Origin: Ignavibacteria bacterium
Lineage (GTDB): Bacteria; Bacteroidota; Ignavibacteria; Ignavibacteriales; Melioribacteraceae
DNA: 14,393 bases
Reading direction: 5' to 3'
Assembly: GCA_003233295.1 (NCBI GenBank)
Contig: QILJ01000414.1
Coordinates: 1-14,393, forward strand
Both the position numbers and the translations under genes were made by a program. Shown here piece after piece: positions 1 to 8,075 of this stretch (its first letter is position 1; every line of letters begins with the position of its first letter). The notes under the pieces are model-generated. The model worked only from the letters and a program-made list of their open reading frames with translations. It ran no database searches and was not told where the DNA came from.

Positions 1-2
1 CA

Positions 3-1565
3 ATTACTGCTATATTTTGGATTTTTTTGAAACCCTTTTTAGGATTTGCATCAACTAGTAACAGTATTGAAAAGATACTAAAGGGAGAAACCCTAAGTCC
101 TAATTATAAAATAGTTTATCCCATCAACGTTAATATTGATAAAAAACGGTTATTTGTACTTGAACACGAGTATTACTATCAAGCGCTTAAGCAAAAAACA
201 AACTTAACGCCAAGTAATATAATAACCTCATTTATTTTTGAGAATGGTGATCAGAAGCGGGAATTATTCGGTACAAAAGCGGCTAATGTTGCTAAACCCT
301 GGTTGTCGCAGATCTATATCGATCAATACACTTTGGATAATACGTTAGAACACGAATTAACCCATACTTTTGCAGCCGAAATCGGGAGCACGATATTAAA
401 GATAACACCAGGTTTTAACTTTGCGCTTCTAGAGGGTTACGCTATGGCAATGGAAAATAATTACTCAGGATTTGATATAGATTACTTAGCATACTTAGCA
501 GATAAAAGTGATTACAAAATCAACTTGGAAAGTCTATTCTCCAAATTGAATTTCTTCGGCAGCGCTTCATCGCTCTCATACATATATGCCGGTTCGTTCA
601 TTAAGTACTTGGTTCATGAATATGGGATCAAAGTAGTAAATGAAATTTATCAGGATATTGATTTTCAGAAACATATTGGGAAAAATCTTGAGCAGTTAAA
701 CGATGAGTATTTCAGTTATTTGGATTCGCTAAATTATTCTGTTAATAAAAATAGAGCTAACTATTTCTTCGGATACAAACCGCTGATCAAAAAAGTTTGT
801 CCCCGTGAAGTAGCAAATGGTTTAAAAGATGCCTGGCAGGAATACTCACATGAAGATTATTATTCAGCAAAGAAAAAATTTCGTGAGATTTATTCATACT
901 CAAACTCATACTCTGCTTTGGTTGGAATTATATACTGCAATACAAAGATAGGGATGGAAGGGGAATCTAAAGAATTGCTTGAGAAATCACTAAAAGATTA
1001 TGAGGGAACTTCTTATTACTTCAGCGCTTTGCTTCAGTTTGGTGATCAACTTTTATTGACAAGCGAAGTCAGGAAAGCTAATTCAGTCTATACAGTTCTT
1101 GCAAATATGAAACCTACAATAAATTACTATAATTTGGCAATGATAAGAAAGGTAATGATCTCCATAAATGAAAAGCTTGGTGCTGATTATATAAAAGGAA
1201 GTGATTTTGATAAATATTCGATCTTGAAGCGAATAAATGATGATGAATTATTTGAACCGTCAATTCCGATAATGGTTAGACTATCACAGCAATTGAACGG
1301 AAGCAGTGATATTTTTGAATCGTATTTAAATAAAAAAATTAACTTGGATGAAAAGATATCAAGTAATACGGCATTTGTTTTATCCAAATATTTTTATGAA
1401 AATTACAAGTTTAGCAAAGCTCTTCACTTTGCAGAACTGAGTATTGAAAAATGTAAAGAAAGTTTTAGAATTAGTATTTTAAAAGCTAATAAAGATAAAA
1501 TTGAGTGGATCCTTAAAAATAAAGATGGAATATTATCAGAAACTAAATTCAGTGTCTATAATTGA
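3..1565 (+). CDS. membrane-anchored zinc metalloprotease-like protein with helical repeats (5' partial)
   Basis: The reading frame is open to the left edge of the window (ITAIFWIFLKPFLGFA from base 3), so the true start lies upstream. The TTG at 27 is probably internal. The hydrophobic in-window N-terminus looks like the end of a membrane helix. A gluzincin-type zinc site is visible: HELTH at 351-365, with a downstream LLEGYA whose Glu (432-434) would be the third ligand. The spacing is about 22 residues, slightly longer than the 18 of classical M1 peptidases and closer to the looser peptidase-MA-like families. The second half (roughly 800-1560) is helical, rich in Tyr and Lys, and resembles degenerate TPR repeats. 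The stop codon overlaps the next gene by 4 bp, suggesting coupled translation. The fold is fairly clear. Whether it is an active protease, and on what substrate, is unknown. Confidence 0.75.
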   Translation: MTAIFWIFLKPFLGFASTSNSIEKILKGETLSPNYKIVYPINVNIDKKRLFVLEHEYYYQALKQKTNLTPSNIITSFIFENGDQKRELFGTKAANVAKPWLSQIYIDQYTLDNTLEHELTHTFAAEIGSTILKITPGFNFALLEGYAMAMENNYSGFDIDYLAYLADKSDYKINLESLFSKLNFFGSASSLSYIYAGSFIKYLVHEYGIKVVNEIYQDIDFQKHIGKNLEQLNDEYFSYLDSLNYSVNKNRANYFFGYKPLIKKVCPREVANGLKDAWQEYSHEDYYSAKKKFREIYSYSNSYSALVGIIYCNTKIGMEGESKELLEKSLKDYEGTSYYFSALLQFGDQLLLTSEVRKANSVYTVLANMKPTINYYNLAMIRKVMISINEKLGADYIKGSDFDKYSILKRINDDELFEPSIPIMVRLSQQLNGSSDIFESYLNKKINLDEKISSNTAFVLSKYFYENYKFSKALHFAELSIEKCKESFRISILKANKDKIEWILKNKDGILSETKFSVYN

Positions 1566-2971
1566 CCGATATTAAGCGACATATTGCGGAAAGAGAATAC
1601 TTTGCCGAAGCATCGAAACTTGCGGAGGAGATGGGCGTTGAGATATACGTTGTTGGCGGATATATCCGGGATCTAATACTAAAACGTGAGTTAGATGATA
1701 TTGATATTCTTGTTATCGGCGACGGACTTGAATTCGCACAAAAATTTGCCGAGAGGTTGGGAGTTCAAACTGTTAGCCTTTTCAAAACATTTGGAACAGC
1801 ACATTTTAATTATCAAAATATCGATTTTGAATTTGTCGGTGCAAGAAAAGAATCTTACTCAAGCGACAGCCGTAATCCTGCAGTTGAGACCGGTTCATTT
1901 GATGATGATATCAACAGAAGGGACTTTACGATAAATACAATTGCGCTATCATTAAACAAATCCAATTTTGCCGAGATAATTGATAAATACAGCGGTATTC
2001 AAGATATTGAAAATAAATTGATCAAAACTCCGCTTGATCCCGAGCAGACCTTCAGTGACGATCCGCTTAGGATAATGCGGGCTTTCAGATTTGCCTCGCA
2101 GTTGAATTTTACATTGGATGATTCACTCTTTGAAGCTGCCTCCAAAATGGCGGGCAGATTGGAGATAATTTCGAGAGAGAGGATCACCGATGAGTTTATG
2201 AAAATATTAGGTTCCCCCAAACCTTCCATGGGATTAAGACTCCTTTACGACTCCGGTGCAATGAAGTATGTATTTCCGGAAGTCGCCAATCTTGGCGGAG
2301 TTGAGCAGAAAAAAGATTTTCATCATAAAGATGTATTTCTCCATACTTGCCAAGTTGTTGATAATATTGCTGAAGTCTCGGATAATATCTGGCTCAGATT
2401 TGCCGGGTTGGTTCACGATATTGCAAAACCAATGACAAAGAGATTTGATGAGAAAGTCGGGTGGACATTCCACGGGCATGAAGAACTTGGCGCGAGGATG
2501 ATGAAGCATATTTTCAGAATAATGAAACTTCCGTTTTCAAAACTCGATTATGTTCGTAAGCTCGTGCGGCTTCATCTTCGTCCAATTGCTTTGATTTCCG
2601 ATGATGTTACCGATTCGGCAATACGCAGATTTATTGTTGCTGTTGGTGAGGACCTTGAAGATATGATCATTCTCTGCCGGGCAGATATCACCAGTAAGAA
2701 TCCCGAAAAGGTAACACGCTATTTAGCCAATTACGATAAAGTGATGGAAAAAGTCCGAGATGTAAAAGAGAAAGATAAATTAAGGGAATTCCAATCACCT
2801 GTTCGTGGTGAAGATATAATGAAAATCTGCAACATTCCACCTTCTAAGACTGTGGGTGAAATTAAATTGGCAATTGAAGAAGCAATTTTAGATGGAGAAA
2901 TTGGAAATAACTATGAAGAAGCCTTAGCTTATCTTATGAAGATTAAGGATCAATTTTATAATTCAGGATAA
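1562..2971 (+). CDS. cca: CCA tRNA nucleotidyltransferase / poly(A) polymerase family, with HD domain
   Basis: This enzyme adds or repairs the 3'-CCA end of tRNA in the cytoplasm. It is a class II polymerase-beta-fold nucleotidyltransferase. In order: the nucleotide-binding GGYIRD (residues 32-37); the metal-binding DDID with Asp46 and Asp48; RRDFTIN (119-125); DPLRIMRAFRFA (167-178) of the nucleotide-selecting motif; ISRERITDE (203-211). An HD domain follows, with His261, HD at 285-286 and His304/His306, as in many bacterial CCA enzymes. The length (469 aa) is normal for HD-containing members. The start is the TTG at 1562, which overlaps the upstream stop as TTGA. The first ATG (1634) would leave only about 7 residues before GGYIRD and would remove the leading helix. 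No Shine-Dalgarno is obvious, so coupling to the upstream gene is likely. Sequence alone cannot separate a CCA-adding from a poly(A) or A-adding enzyme. Confidence 0.93.
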   Translation: MTDIKRHIAEREYFAEASKLAEEMGVEIYVVGGYIRDLILKRELDDIDILVIGDGLEFAQKFAERLGVQTVSLFKTFGTAHFNYQNIDFEFVGARKESYSSDSRNPAVETGSFDDDINRRDFTINTIALSLNKSNFAEIIDKYSGIQDIENKLIKTPLDPEQTFSDDPLRIMRAFRFASQLNFTLDDSLFEAASKMAGRLEIISRERITDEFMKILGSPKPSMGLRLLYDSGAMKYVFPEVANLGGVEQKKDFHHKDVFLHTCQVVDNIAEVSDNIWLRFAGLVHDIAKPMTKRFDEKVGWTFHGHEELGARMMKHIFRIMKLPFSKLDYVRKLVRLHLRPIALISDDVTDSAIRRFIVAVGEDLEDMIILCRADITSKNPEKVTRYLANYDKVMEKVRDVKEKDKLREFQSPVRGEDIMKICNIPPSKTVGEIKLAIEEAILDGEIGNNYEEALAYLMKIKDQFYNSG

Positions 2972-2996
2972 CTCAATTCTTTAGGAACATCTAAGA

Positions 2997-3650
2997 TCAT
3001 TTCACCCTAATTAAACTATCGGCAGCGATGATTTGATTTGCTCTGATTCCTTCGTCAATTGTCTCTTTGTAATATTTCTGAGCATCATCAATTGAAAGAG
3101 TTCCTTTTAATTTTTCATCCAGATTTCCGTCAGCTTTCAAGTCGTTGAATAAGGAAATATCTTGCTGAGTATCTCCGCGTTTTTGAACGATTCTGAATTG
3201 ATTGAATGGATTTTCTTTTCCAGTTAGGAAACTGGTTATTTGAAAAACTATATAAGGTCTTGTAATTGTGTACTGAAATTTTTCCGTTTCCTTGTTAATT
3301 ACACTTAACTTGTTTTGCTTCTCAAGGAGGTTAAGAGCGTAACTGTAAATTTTTTGAGCTTCATGAATTGTAACATCACCTTTGACTATTTTATCAATCA
3401 CCCGATCTTGATTGAAATCTACTGCTTTAAAATTTTCCCCAATCAAATAATTACATGATTCCGAATTATTTGGACAATAGATCGATCTGATAAAATAATT
3501 ATTACCATCATACGAAAATCGGAAACCTGAAACTTGTAAGTTTTGGTCAGAAGATGAACAACTCAAAAAAAACAAGAAGATGAAAACAACTGAGAAAAGA
3601 GGTTTAAGAAACTTGTTAAAGTGCCGATTAAAAAACGTACTGTACTTCAT
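2997..3650 (-). CDS. small lipoprotein with two EF-hand-like repeats, function unknown
   Basis: The product has 217 aa. The N-terminus is basic, then hydrophobic (residues about 17-30), ending in FFLSC with Cys31, a plausible though atypical lipoprotein signal. I chose the ATG at 3650 because a strong GGAGGG sits just upstream. An in-frame ATG at 3707 would place a charged stretch before the signal. The mature protein has two similar segments. Residues 78-101 (DFNQDRVIDK, then TIHEAQKIY) and 170-193 (DLKADGNLDE, then SIDDAQKYY) both start with a Dx[N/K]xDxxxD pattern like an EF-hand or dockerin loop, followed by an amphipathic helix. The usual acidic residue at loop position 12 is absent, so calcium binding is uncertain. 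It converges on the preceding gene with only 25 bp between the stops. I do not recognise a named family. Confidence 0.8.
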   Translation of the reverse strand: MKYSTFFNRHFNKFLKPLFSVVFIFLFFLSCSSSDQNLQVSGFRFSYDGNNYFIRSIYCPNNSESCNYLIGENFKAVDFNQDRVIDKIVKGDVTIHEAQKIYSYALNLLEKQNKLSVINKETEKFQYTITRPYIVFQITSFLTGKENPFNQFRIVQKRGDTQQDISLFNDLKADGNLDEKLKGTLSIDDAQKYYKETIDEGIRANQIIAADSLIRVK

Positions 3651-3654
3651 TTTT

Positions 3655-3660
3655 CCCTCC
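3655..3660 (-). promoter_or_regulatory. Shine-Dalgarno GGAGGG for the lipoprotein gene
   Basis: On the - strand, GGAGGG lies four bases upstream of the ATG at 3650. It is among the strongest ribosome-binding sites in the window and decides the start of the lipoprotein gene in favour of 3650 over 3707. Confidence 0.8.
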
Positions 3661-3689
3661 AGATTATTTTTAATTTTTTTTGGGAGGTG

Positions 3690-3720
3690 AATAATTATAA
3701 CCAACACTACAATAATTATA
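3690..3720. repeat. pair of 10-bp direct repeats AATAATTATA
   Basis: AATAATTATA occurs at 3690-3699 and again at 3711-3720, 21 bp apart (two helical turns). A third nine-base copy is at 3782-3790. The core ATAATTAT is self-complementary. The copies overlap the predicted -10 and -35 of the leftward gene, so they could be operator half-sites, or simply low-complexity AT sequence. Confidence 0.35.
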
Positions 3721-3723
3721 CAA
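3694..3723 (-). promoter_or_regulatory. possible promoter for the lipoprotein gene
   Basis: Reading the - strand, TTGTAT (3718-3723) and a perfect TATAAT (3694-3699) are separated by 18 bases, about 44 bases upstream of the start codon. The -35 matches only three of six consensus bases. The region is extremely AT-rich, so a chance match is quite possible. Confidence 0.3.
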
Positions 3724-3730
3724 TATTATT

Positions 3731-3757
3731 TTGATAAATGTTCAAAAATTTTATGAT
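3731..3757 (+). promoter_or_regulatory. weak promoter candidate for the secreted-protein gene
   Basis: TTGATA (3731-3736) and TATGAT (3752-3757) each match five of six sigma-70 consensus bases. The 15-bp spacer is shorter than optimal. The element would start a transcript about 60 bases before the ATG at 3825. It does not fit the TTG...TAnnTTTG pattern known for Bacteroidota. Confidence 0.22.
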
Positions 3758-3824
3758 AAATTACTTTTTAATTATGCAGCAAATAATTATCTTGAATATA
3801 AAGTAAAATCATCAATCCAATATT

Positions 3825-4451
3825 ATGAGTAAACTTTACATCTATTTTCTATTTATTGCTCTGGTTTGCCAAAGTTTTGTATTTGCGCAGGCAATTCCAC
3901 GTGATGAATATTTGGACTATATTCCACTAGAGTATCCGCGAGTTGTTGAACAAACCATTGCAAGTAAAAGATTAAATCTTTATGGTGATAAGTCCTCTAC
4001 AACGTATAAAGATATAGATCCATTAGATGGTATTGACGACAAGCGAAATACTATTTTTACAAAAATGGGTGTTAGATTTGCTCCTTTCTTAGTCCAGAAT
4101 ACAACGGCAGTGCCATTAGATTATGACGTTTTTCTAAAGGGTAGTTCATCATTCCCTTTATATATTGATACGTGGAATATTGCTCCTTCAAAACCTGAAC
4201 TTGTAAATGTAGAATTGATCGATTTTCCTGCGTTGAGAAACTCGGAATGTAAAGTAAAAGCAAGGGACATTCAAGATCAGTTTACTTTACAGCAAAATTT
4301 GAATGATGACTGCAAACTGTTAGCTTTAATAGAGGAGTTCAATCCAAATTCGCCGAAAAATGAACAATTTAATACAGCAAAGAAAAGTGCCGAAAAAGAA
4401 TTACTCAAGGTTATGTATTTTGATTTTCCAGCAAACCGTACGGTTAGTTGA
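3825..4451 (+). CDS. secreted protein of unknown function, possibly C-terminally shortened
   Basis: The 208-aa product begins with a clear type I signal peptide (MSKLYIYFLFIALVCQSFVFAQA, cleaved around FAQ-A). The mature part has an aromatic and acidic N-terminal region (DYIPLEYPRVVEQT), then a DPLDGIDDKR segment and a likely beta-rich stretch (residues about 84-130: VRFAPFLVQNTT, then FPLYIDTWNI). A Lys/Glu-rich helical segment precedes YFDFPANRTVS. No catalytic motif is evident. There is no Shine-Dalgarno before the ATG, but the signal peptide fixes the start. The protein stops abruptly after the hydrophobic YFDFP motif and a 12-bp palindrome, so it may be a truncated form of a longer protein. 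The 200 bp downstream hold no in-frame continuation. It is divergent from the lipoprotein gene. I do not recognise a named family. Confidence 0.75.
   Translation: MSKLYIYFLFIALVCQSFVFAQAIPRDEYLDYIPLEYPRVVEQTIASKRLNLYGDKSSTTYKDIDPLDGIDDKRNTIFTKMGVRFAPFLVQNTTAVPLDYDVFLKGSSSFPLYIDTWNIAPSKPELVNVELIDFPALRNSECKVKARDIQDQFTLQQNLNDDCKLLALIEEFNPNSPKNEQFNTAKKSAEKELLKVMYFDFPANRTVS
4434..4445. repeat. perfect 12-bp palindrome AACCGTACGGTT
   Basis: This self-complementary 12-mer lies in the last four sense codons of the secreted-protein gene. It could form only a 4-bp stem around GTAC and has no T-tract directly after it, so it is not a convincing terminator. It stands out because its GC-rich centre contrasts with the AT-rich surroundings. 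Confidence 0.4.
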
Positions 4452-4651
4452 TAAGTTTTTAGTCTGATACTATCTGTTGGATTCTAATTCCGTCTATATC
4501 TTTGACAAATAATTATTAGCTTTCAGTTTCATTTCCAAATTTATTTTGTAAAAAACTTATTTAAGTTTGCAACTTTTGTTATACATCGTTCGTCCAAACT
4601 ATTGTGAGTTAATTAAATTTTTTTATTAAACGATTAAACCATGGAGAAATT
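4452..4651. other. intergenic region upstream of the export operon
   Basis: This is 200 bp of AT-rich sequence. All three forward frames meet early stops, and I see no remnant of the preceding gene. It ends with a usable Shine-Dalgarno (GGAG at 4643-4646) five bases before the ATG at 4652. It must carry the operon promoter. There is no clear riboswitch or strong hairpin. Confidence 0.5.
4576..4605 (+). promoter_or_regulatory. weak promoter candidate for the export operon
   Basis: TTGTTA (4576-4581) and TATTGT (4600-4605) are separated by 18 bases, each matching four of six sigma-70 consensus positions. The transcript would begin about 40 bases before the TolC-type gene. No clear TAnnTTTG element is present, so this is only the best local candidate. 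Confidence 0.22.
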
Positions 4652-6019
4652 ATGAAGAAAATTGTGATACTCATGCTCAGTATGCTAATCACAACATCAT
4701 CATTCGCACAGACCGAACTATCCTTAGAACAGGCAATTCAAATAGCGCTTCAACGTAATAGTGCATTGGTTAAAGCCAAAAATAATCTAGTTGGTAATAA
4801 AGCTTCTGTAAAATCTGCATATGGTAATTTGATCCCTAATATGGGGATTCGAACGAATTGGGACTGGAGACGAGTGGAGGATTCGGGCGGTACGCAACTT
4901 GATAATAACGGCAATCCATATGTTATACCCCCGACAAGTATAGAAACAAGGAATTATAATCTTGGCGCCGGCGGTTCTGTGGTGCTGTTCAATGGTCTTG
5001 CTAATTATGCTAACATATCATCCGAAGAAGACAAATATGAAGCTGCTGAATTTAATCTTGATAAAATGAAAAGAGATATTGTCCAGACTACGATAATTTT
5101 CTATTACACAATATTAAAAAACAAAGCTCTGCTTCGTGTAAGGGAAGAAAATCTAAAGTATAACCAAAAACTATTAGAAACAATTTCCGAAAGAAATAAA
5201 TTGGGTTCTGCGCCAATTGCTGATTTATATGCACAACAAGTACAGACAGGTAGTGCAGAGGTTGAAGTTATTAGATCTCAAAATCAAGTTGATGTAGCTC
5301 AAAATACACTTATCGATTATCTTTCTTTAGATGTTCTGCAAGACTATAACTTTGTGAGTAAAATTGATACTGTTGATGCTTCGAATATTAATGAATACAG
5401 TAAGGACTTCGATAATGTTAAGTCTATGGTTGATTATGCATTAATGCATAGAACCGATTTTAGAGGACAGCAAAAAATTGTAGAAAGTACCGATAAAGGC
5501 ATTACGATTGCTAAGGGAAACTATTGGCCGAGTTTAACCGGAGGGTATAATTTTTCTACTACTTCTCTTGCAATTGATGAGTTATTTAACAGAAGAGTGT
5601 GGGGAGTAAATCTAGGTTTAAGTTTCCCGATATTTTCAAATTGGAATACAGAAACTTCTGTTCAGTATGCTAAGATAAATTATTACAATGCCGAAGAGGA
5701 TTTACGAGCACTGAAGAGAAAAATAAAAATAGAGATAAAACAAGGATTTTTAAATTTTACAGCAGTGAAAAAGTCTCTTGATGTAGCTATCAAAACAGTC
5801 CAATCTGCTACTGAAAATAGAAGGGTGCAGTATGAACGATACAGTCTTGGTTCCGGTACGTTCTTGGAAGTGCTGCAGTCTGATAGAGATTATCAAAATG
5901 CATTGAGTTCTAGAATTGATTCGGAATTCAATTTCCATAGTGTGCGAAAGACACTGTTGAACAGTCTTGGAAAATTAGGTTATAAAGAATACGAAATTAA
6001 TACCGATAAAGGAGAATAA
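4652..6019 (+). CDS. TolC-family outer membrane efflux protein
   Basis: This would be the outer-membrane and periplasmic tunnel of a tripartite exporter, trimeric in the known family. The product has 455 aa, a normal length. The signal peptide covers residues 1-20 (MKKIVILMLS...SSFAQ). LSLEQAIQIALQRNSAL (23-39) is the typical start of the first OEP repeat. The two halves, about 24-225 and 255-445, each have long coiled-coil helices, as expected for the duplicated TolC fold. The family turn motifs appear as LGSAPIADLYAQQ (184-196) and LGSGTFLEVLQSDRDY (399-414). The strand-like GGSVVLFNGLANYANI (107-122) and NLGLSFPIFSNW (320-331) match the beta-barrel insertions. GGAG is well placed upstream of the ATG. 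It is the first gene of the cluster, with only 4 bp to the membrane fusion protein gene. Confidence 0.95.
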   Translation: MKKIVILMLSMLITTSSFAQTELSLEQAIQIALQRNSALVKAKNNLVGNKASVKSAYGNLIPNMGIRTNWDWRRVEDSGGTQLDNNGNPYVIPPTSIETRNYNLGAGGSVVLFNGLANYANISSEEDKYEAAEFNLDKMKRDIVQTTIIFYYTILKNKALLRVREENLKYNQKLLETISERNKLGSAPIADLYAQQVQTGSAEVEVIRSQNQVDVAQNTLIDYLSLDVLQDYNFVSKIDTVDASNINEYSKDFDNVKSMVDYALMHRTDFRGQQKIVESTDKGITIAKGNYWPSLTGGYNFSTTSLAIDELFNRRVWGVNLGLSFPIFSNWNTETSVQYAKINYYNAEEDLRALKRKIKIEIKQGFLNFTAVKKSLDVAIKTVQSATENRRVQYERYSLGSGTFLEVLQSDRDYQNALSSRIDSEFNFHSVRKTLLNSLGKLGYKEYEINTDKGE

Positions 6020-6023
6020 GATA

Positions 6024-7334
6024 ATGGGGAAAGGAAAAGGTAAAAGATCGAAAAAGAAACTTTTCATATTCAGCGCTTTGGCATTAATGCTTGTTATTAT
6101 TGTGGTGCTAGTGATAACAAGCGGAGAGAAAGAGAAGATAATTTCCGTACAGACTGAGAAAGCTGAGAAAAGAACGATAACACAAGTTGTTTCTGCAACC
6201 GGTAAAATTTTTCCCGAGTATCAAGTTGAATTAAGACCGGAAGTTACAGGAGAGATCGTTGATCTTCCGGTTAAAGAAGGCGACATAGTTAAAAAAGGGC
6301 AATTGCTTATCAGAATGAAACCAGTGCAGTACATTGCACAGAGGAATAGAGCTGCTGCAACTTTGGAAGCAACGAAAGCTATGCTCAAAGTGAGAGAAGC
6401 GGCTTTGGAGAAAGTTAAAGCTGATTATAAAAGAATTAAAGAGTTATTTCAAAAAGACCTTGCAAGCGAACAGGAATTGGAAACAGCGAAGTCAAATTAT
6501 CTGCAGAATGTTGGACAGTATGAATCGCAGAAAGCTTCTGTGAAGCAAGCTGAAGCCGGTTTAGCAGATGCGGAAGAACAATTAAAAAAAACCGCTATCT
6601 ATTCTCCTATAGATGGAAGAATTACTGCTCTTAATGTTGAATTAAGTGAGCGTGTGTTGGGAAGTTCATTCAGCCAGGGTACTCATTTAATGACTGTTGC
6701 CGACTTATCAAAAATAGAAGCTAGAGTTGAAGTTGATGAGAATGATGTTGTTCTTATAAGTATTGGCGATACCACTAATATCGATATTGATGCTTTCGGG
6801 GATAGGAAGTTTATAGGATTGGTTTCGCAGATAGGCAACAGTGCAAAAACAACTGGTGCCGGCTCTCAGGATGAAGTTGTTAATTTTGAAGTTAGAATTA
6901 GTTTAATTGATCCGGATAGTAAGATCAGACCGGGAATGTCCTGTGATGCGGATATTGAAACCGAAACAAAATACGATGTTGTAACAGTTCCGATACAAGC
7001 AGTTACCGCTAGAATGGATAAGCCAAAAGATGGTGAAATGAAAAAAGATAAACCTAAAAGAAGAAGTAAACCACAAGAGGTTGTATTTGTCGTTGACGGA
7101 AATTCTGTGAAACAAACTAAGATCAAGACTGGTATCAGTGATGATACATATATTGAAATAACAGAAGGTTTAGAAGGCGGCGAGGAAGTTGTCACCGGTC
7201 CATATCGTGCAGTATCGAAAGAGTTGGAAGACGGGTCTAAGATAATGTTACCTAAGAAGGACAAAAAGAGAGAAGGAAAAAACAAGGATAAGAAAAGTGA
7301 AGCAGAAGCAGATTCAACAAATGCAAGTAATTAA
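6024..7334 (+). CDS. periplasmic adaptor (HlyD/MacA-type membrane fusion protein)
   Basis: This protein would link the inner-membrane permease to the TolC-type channel. A very basic cytoplasmic N-terminus (KGKGKRSKKK) precedes one membrane helix at residues 14-33. The domains follow the family order. The first lipoyl half (GEIVDLPVKEGDIVKKGQLL, 76-95) is followed by an alpha-helical hairpin (about 103-190) and the second lipoyl half (YSPIDGRITALNVELSERV, 193-211). A beta-barrel (about 225-325) and a membrane-proximal domain with FVVDGNSVKQTKIKTG and EGLEGGEEVVTGP (355-393) complete it. Two features are unusual. A Lys/Arg-rich insert (332-351) lies between the barrel and the last domain, and the C-terminal tail is highly charged and probably disordered (411-436). 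The 436-aa length is slightly above typical MacA because of these. The Shine-Dalgarno AAGGAG (6009-6014) lies inside the end of the upstream gene. Confidence 0.95.
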   Translation: MGKGKGKRSKKKLFIFSALALMLVIIVVLVITSGEKEKIISVQTEKAEKRTITQVVSATGKIFPEYQVELRPEVTGEIVDLPVKEGDIVKKGQLLIRMKPVQYIAQRNRAAATLEATKAMLKVREAALEKVKADYKRIKELFQKDLASEQELETAKSNYLQNVGQYESQKASVKQAEAGLADAEEQLKKTAIYSPIDGRITALNVELSERVLGSSFSQGTHLMTVADLSKIEARVEVDENDVVLISIGDTTNIDIDAFGDRKFIGLVSQIGNSAKTTGAGSQDEVVNFEVRISLIDPDSKIRPGMSCDADIETETKYDVVTVPIQAVTARMDKPKDGEMKKDKPKRRSKPQEVVFVVDGNSVKQTKIKTGISDDTYIEITEGLEGGEEVVTGPYRAVSKELEDGSKIMLPKKDKKREGKNKDKKSEAEADSTNASN

Positions 7335-7346
7335 GGTAACATTAAA

Positions 7347-8063
7347 ATGAATATTATTAATATCGAACATATTGCGAAGATATATCAAGTTGGTACGGAA
7401 GAGGTACATGCGCTTGCCGATGTTTCAATCAGGATTGATAAGAATGAATACGTAGCAATTATGGGACCGTCCGGTTCCGGTAAATCTACTCTAATGAATA
7501 TACTCGGATGCCTGGATACTCCTACTAAAGGATTATATGATTTCAAAGGTCAAAACGTAAGCCAGATGAATGATAATGAATTGGCATCAATCAGAAATAG
7601 GGAGATCGGTTTCGTGTTTCAGACGTTCAATCTTCTGGCGCGTTCCGATGCACTTCACAATGTTGAACTTCCTTTGATATATGCGGGAGTTCCCACAGCG
7701 GAAAGAAGACAAAGGGCTGAAGCAGCTTTGGAAAATGTAGGTCTTGCTGACAGAATGAGACATAAGCCAAACGAATTATCCGGAGGTCAGCGGCAGAGAG
7801 TTGCTGTTGCCCGAGCGCTTGTGACAAATCCCGCAATTATATTGGCTGATGAACCAACCGGTAATCTTGATACTAAGACGGGTGAGGATATAATGGCTTT
7901 GTTCCAGGAAATTAATAGTTCAGGTAATACAATTATTCTTGTTACTCATGAAGAATATATTGCCGAGCATGCGGCACGTATTATACGTCTACGCGACGGG
8001 CTAATTGAGAAAGATGAAGTTGTTAAAGAAAGGTTAGTTCCAAATGGCAATAAACATTTTTAA
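7347..8063 (+). CDS. ABC transporter ATPase, MacB/LolD type
   Basis: This is a cytoplasmic ATP-binding subunit driving the MacB-type permeases encoded next. All catalytic elements are intact in the 238 aa: Walker [10 protein letters not shown] (40-48), the Q-loop FQTFNLL with Gln92, the signature [15 protein letters not shown] (144-158), Walker [13 protein letters not shown] (164-175) with the catalytic Glu169, and the H-loop His201. The phrases GCLDTPTKG and [12 protein letters not shown] are characteristic of the MacB/LolD/FtsE subfamily. It is a stand-alone ATPase, unlike E. coli MacB, where the same domain is fused to the permease. It begins 12 bp after the adaptor gene. It is the only ATPase in the window, so it probably serves more than one permease. 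Confidence 0.96.
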   Translation: MNIINIEHIAKIYQVGTEEVHALADVSIRIDKNEYVAIMGPSGSGKSTLMNILGCLDTPTKGLYDFKGQNVSQMNDNELASIRNREIGFVFQTFNLLARSDALHNVELPLIYAGVPTAERRQRAEAALENVGLADRMRHKPNELSGGQRQRVAVARALVTNPAIILADEPTGNLDTKTGEDIMALFQEINSSGNTIILVTHEEYIAEHAARIIRLRDGLIEKDEVVKERLVPNGNKHF

Positions 8064-8075
8064 CCGGGAAACCAG

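Noticed and set aside
2978..2996. A possible bidirectional terminator between the convergent CCA and lipoprotein genes (TCTTTAG/CTAAGA).
   Set aside because: The stem is only six weak pairs with a bulge and has no T-tract on either side.
6866..7285. A 139-codon open frame on the - strand inside the adaptor gene.
   Set aside because: It lies wholly opposite a well-supported MacA-type gene. Its composition (Ser/Thr/Ile-rich) is what the reverse complement of Lys/Glu/Asp-rich coding gives.
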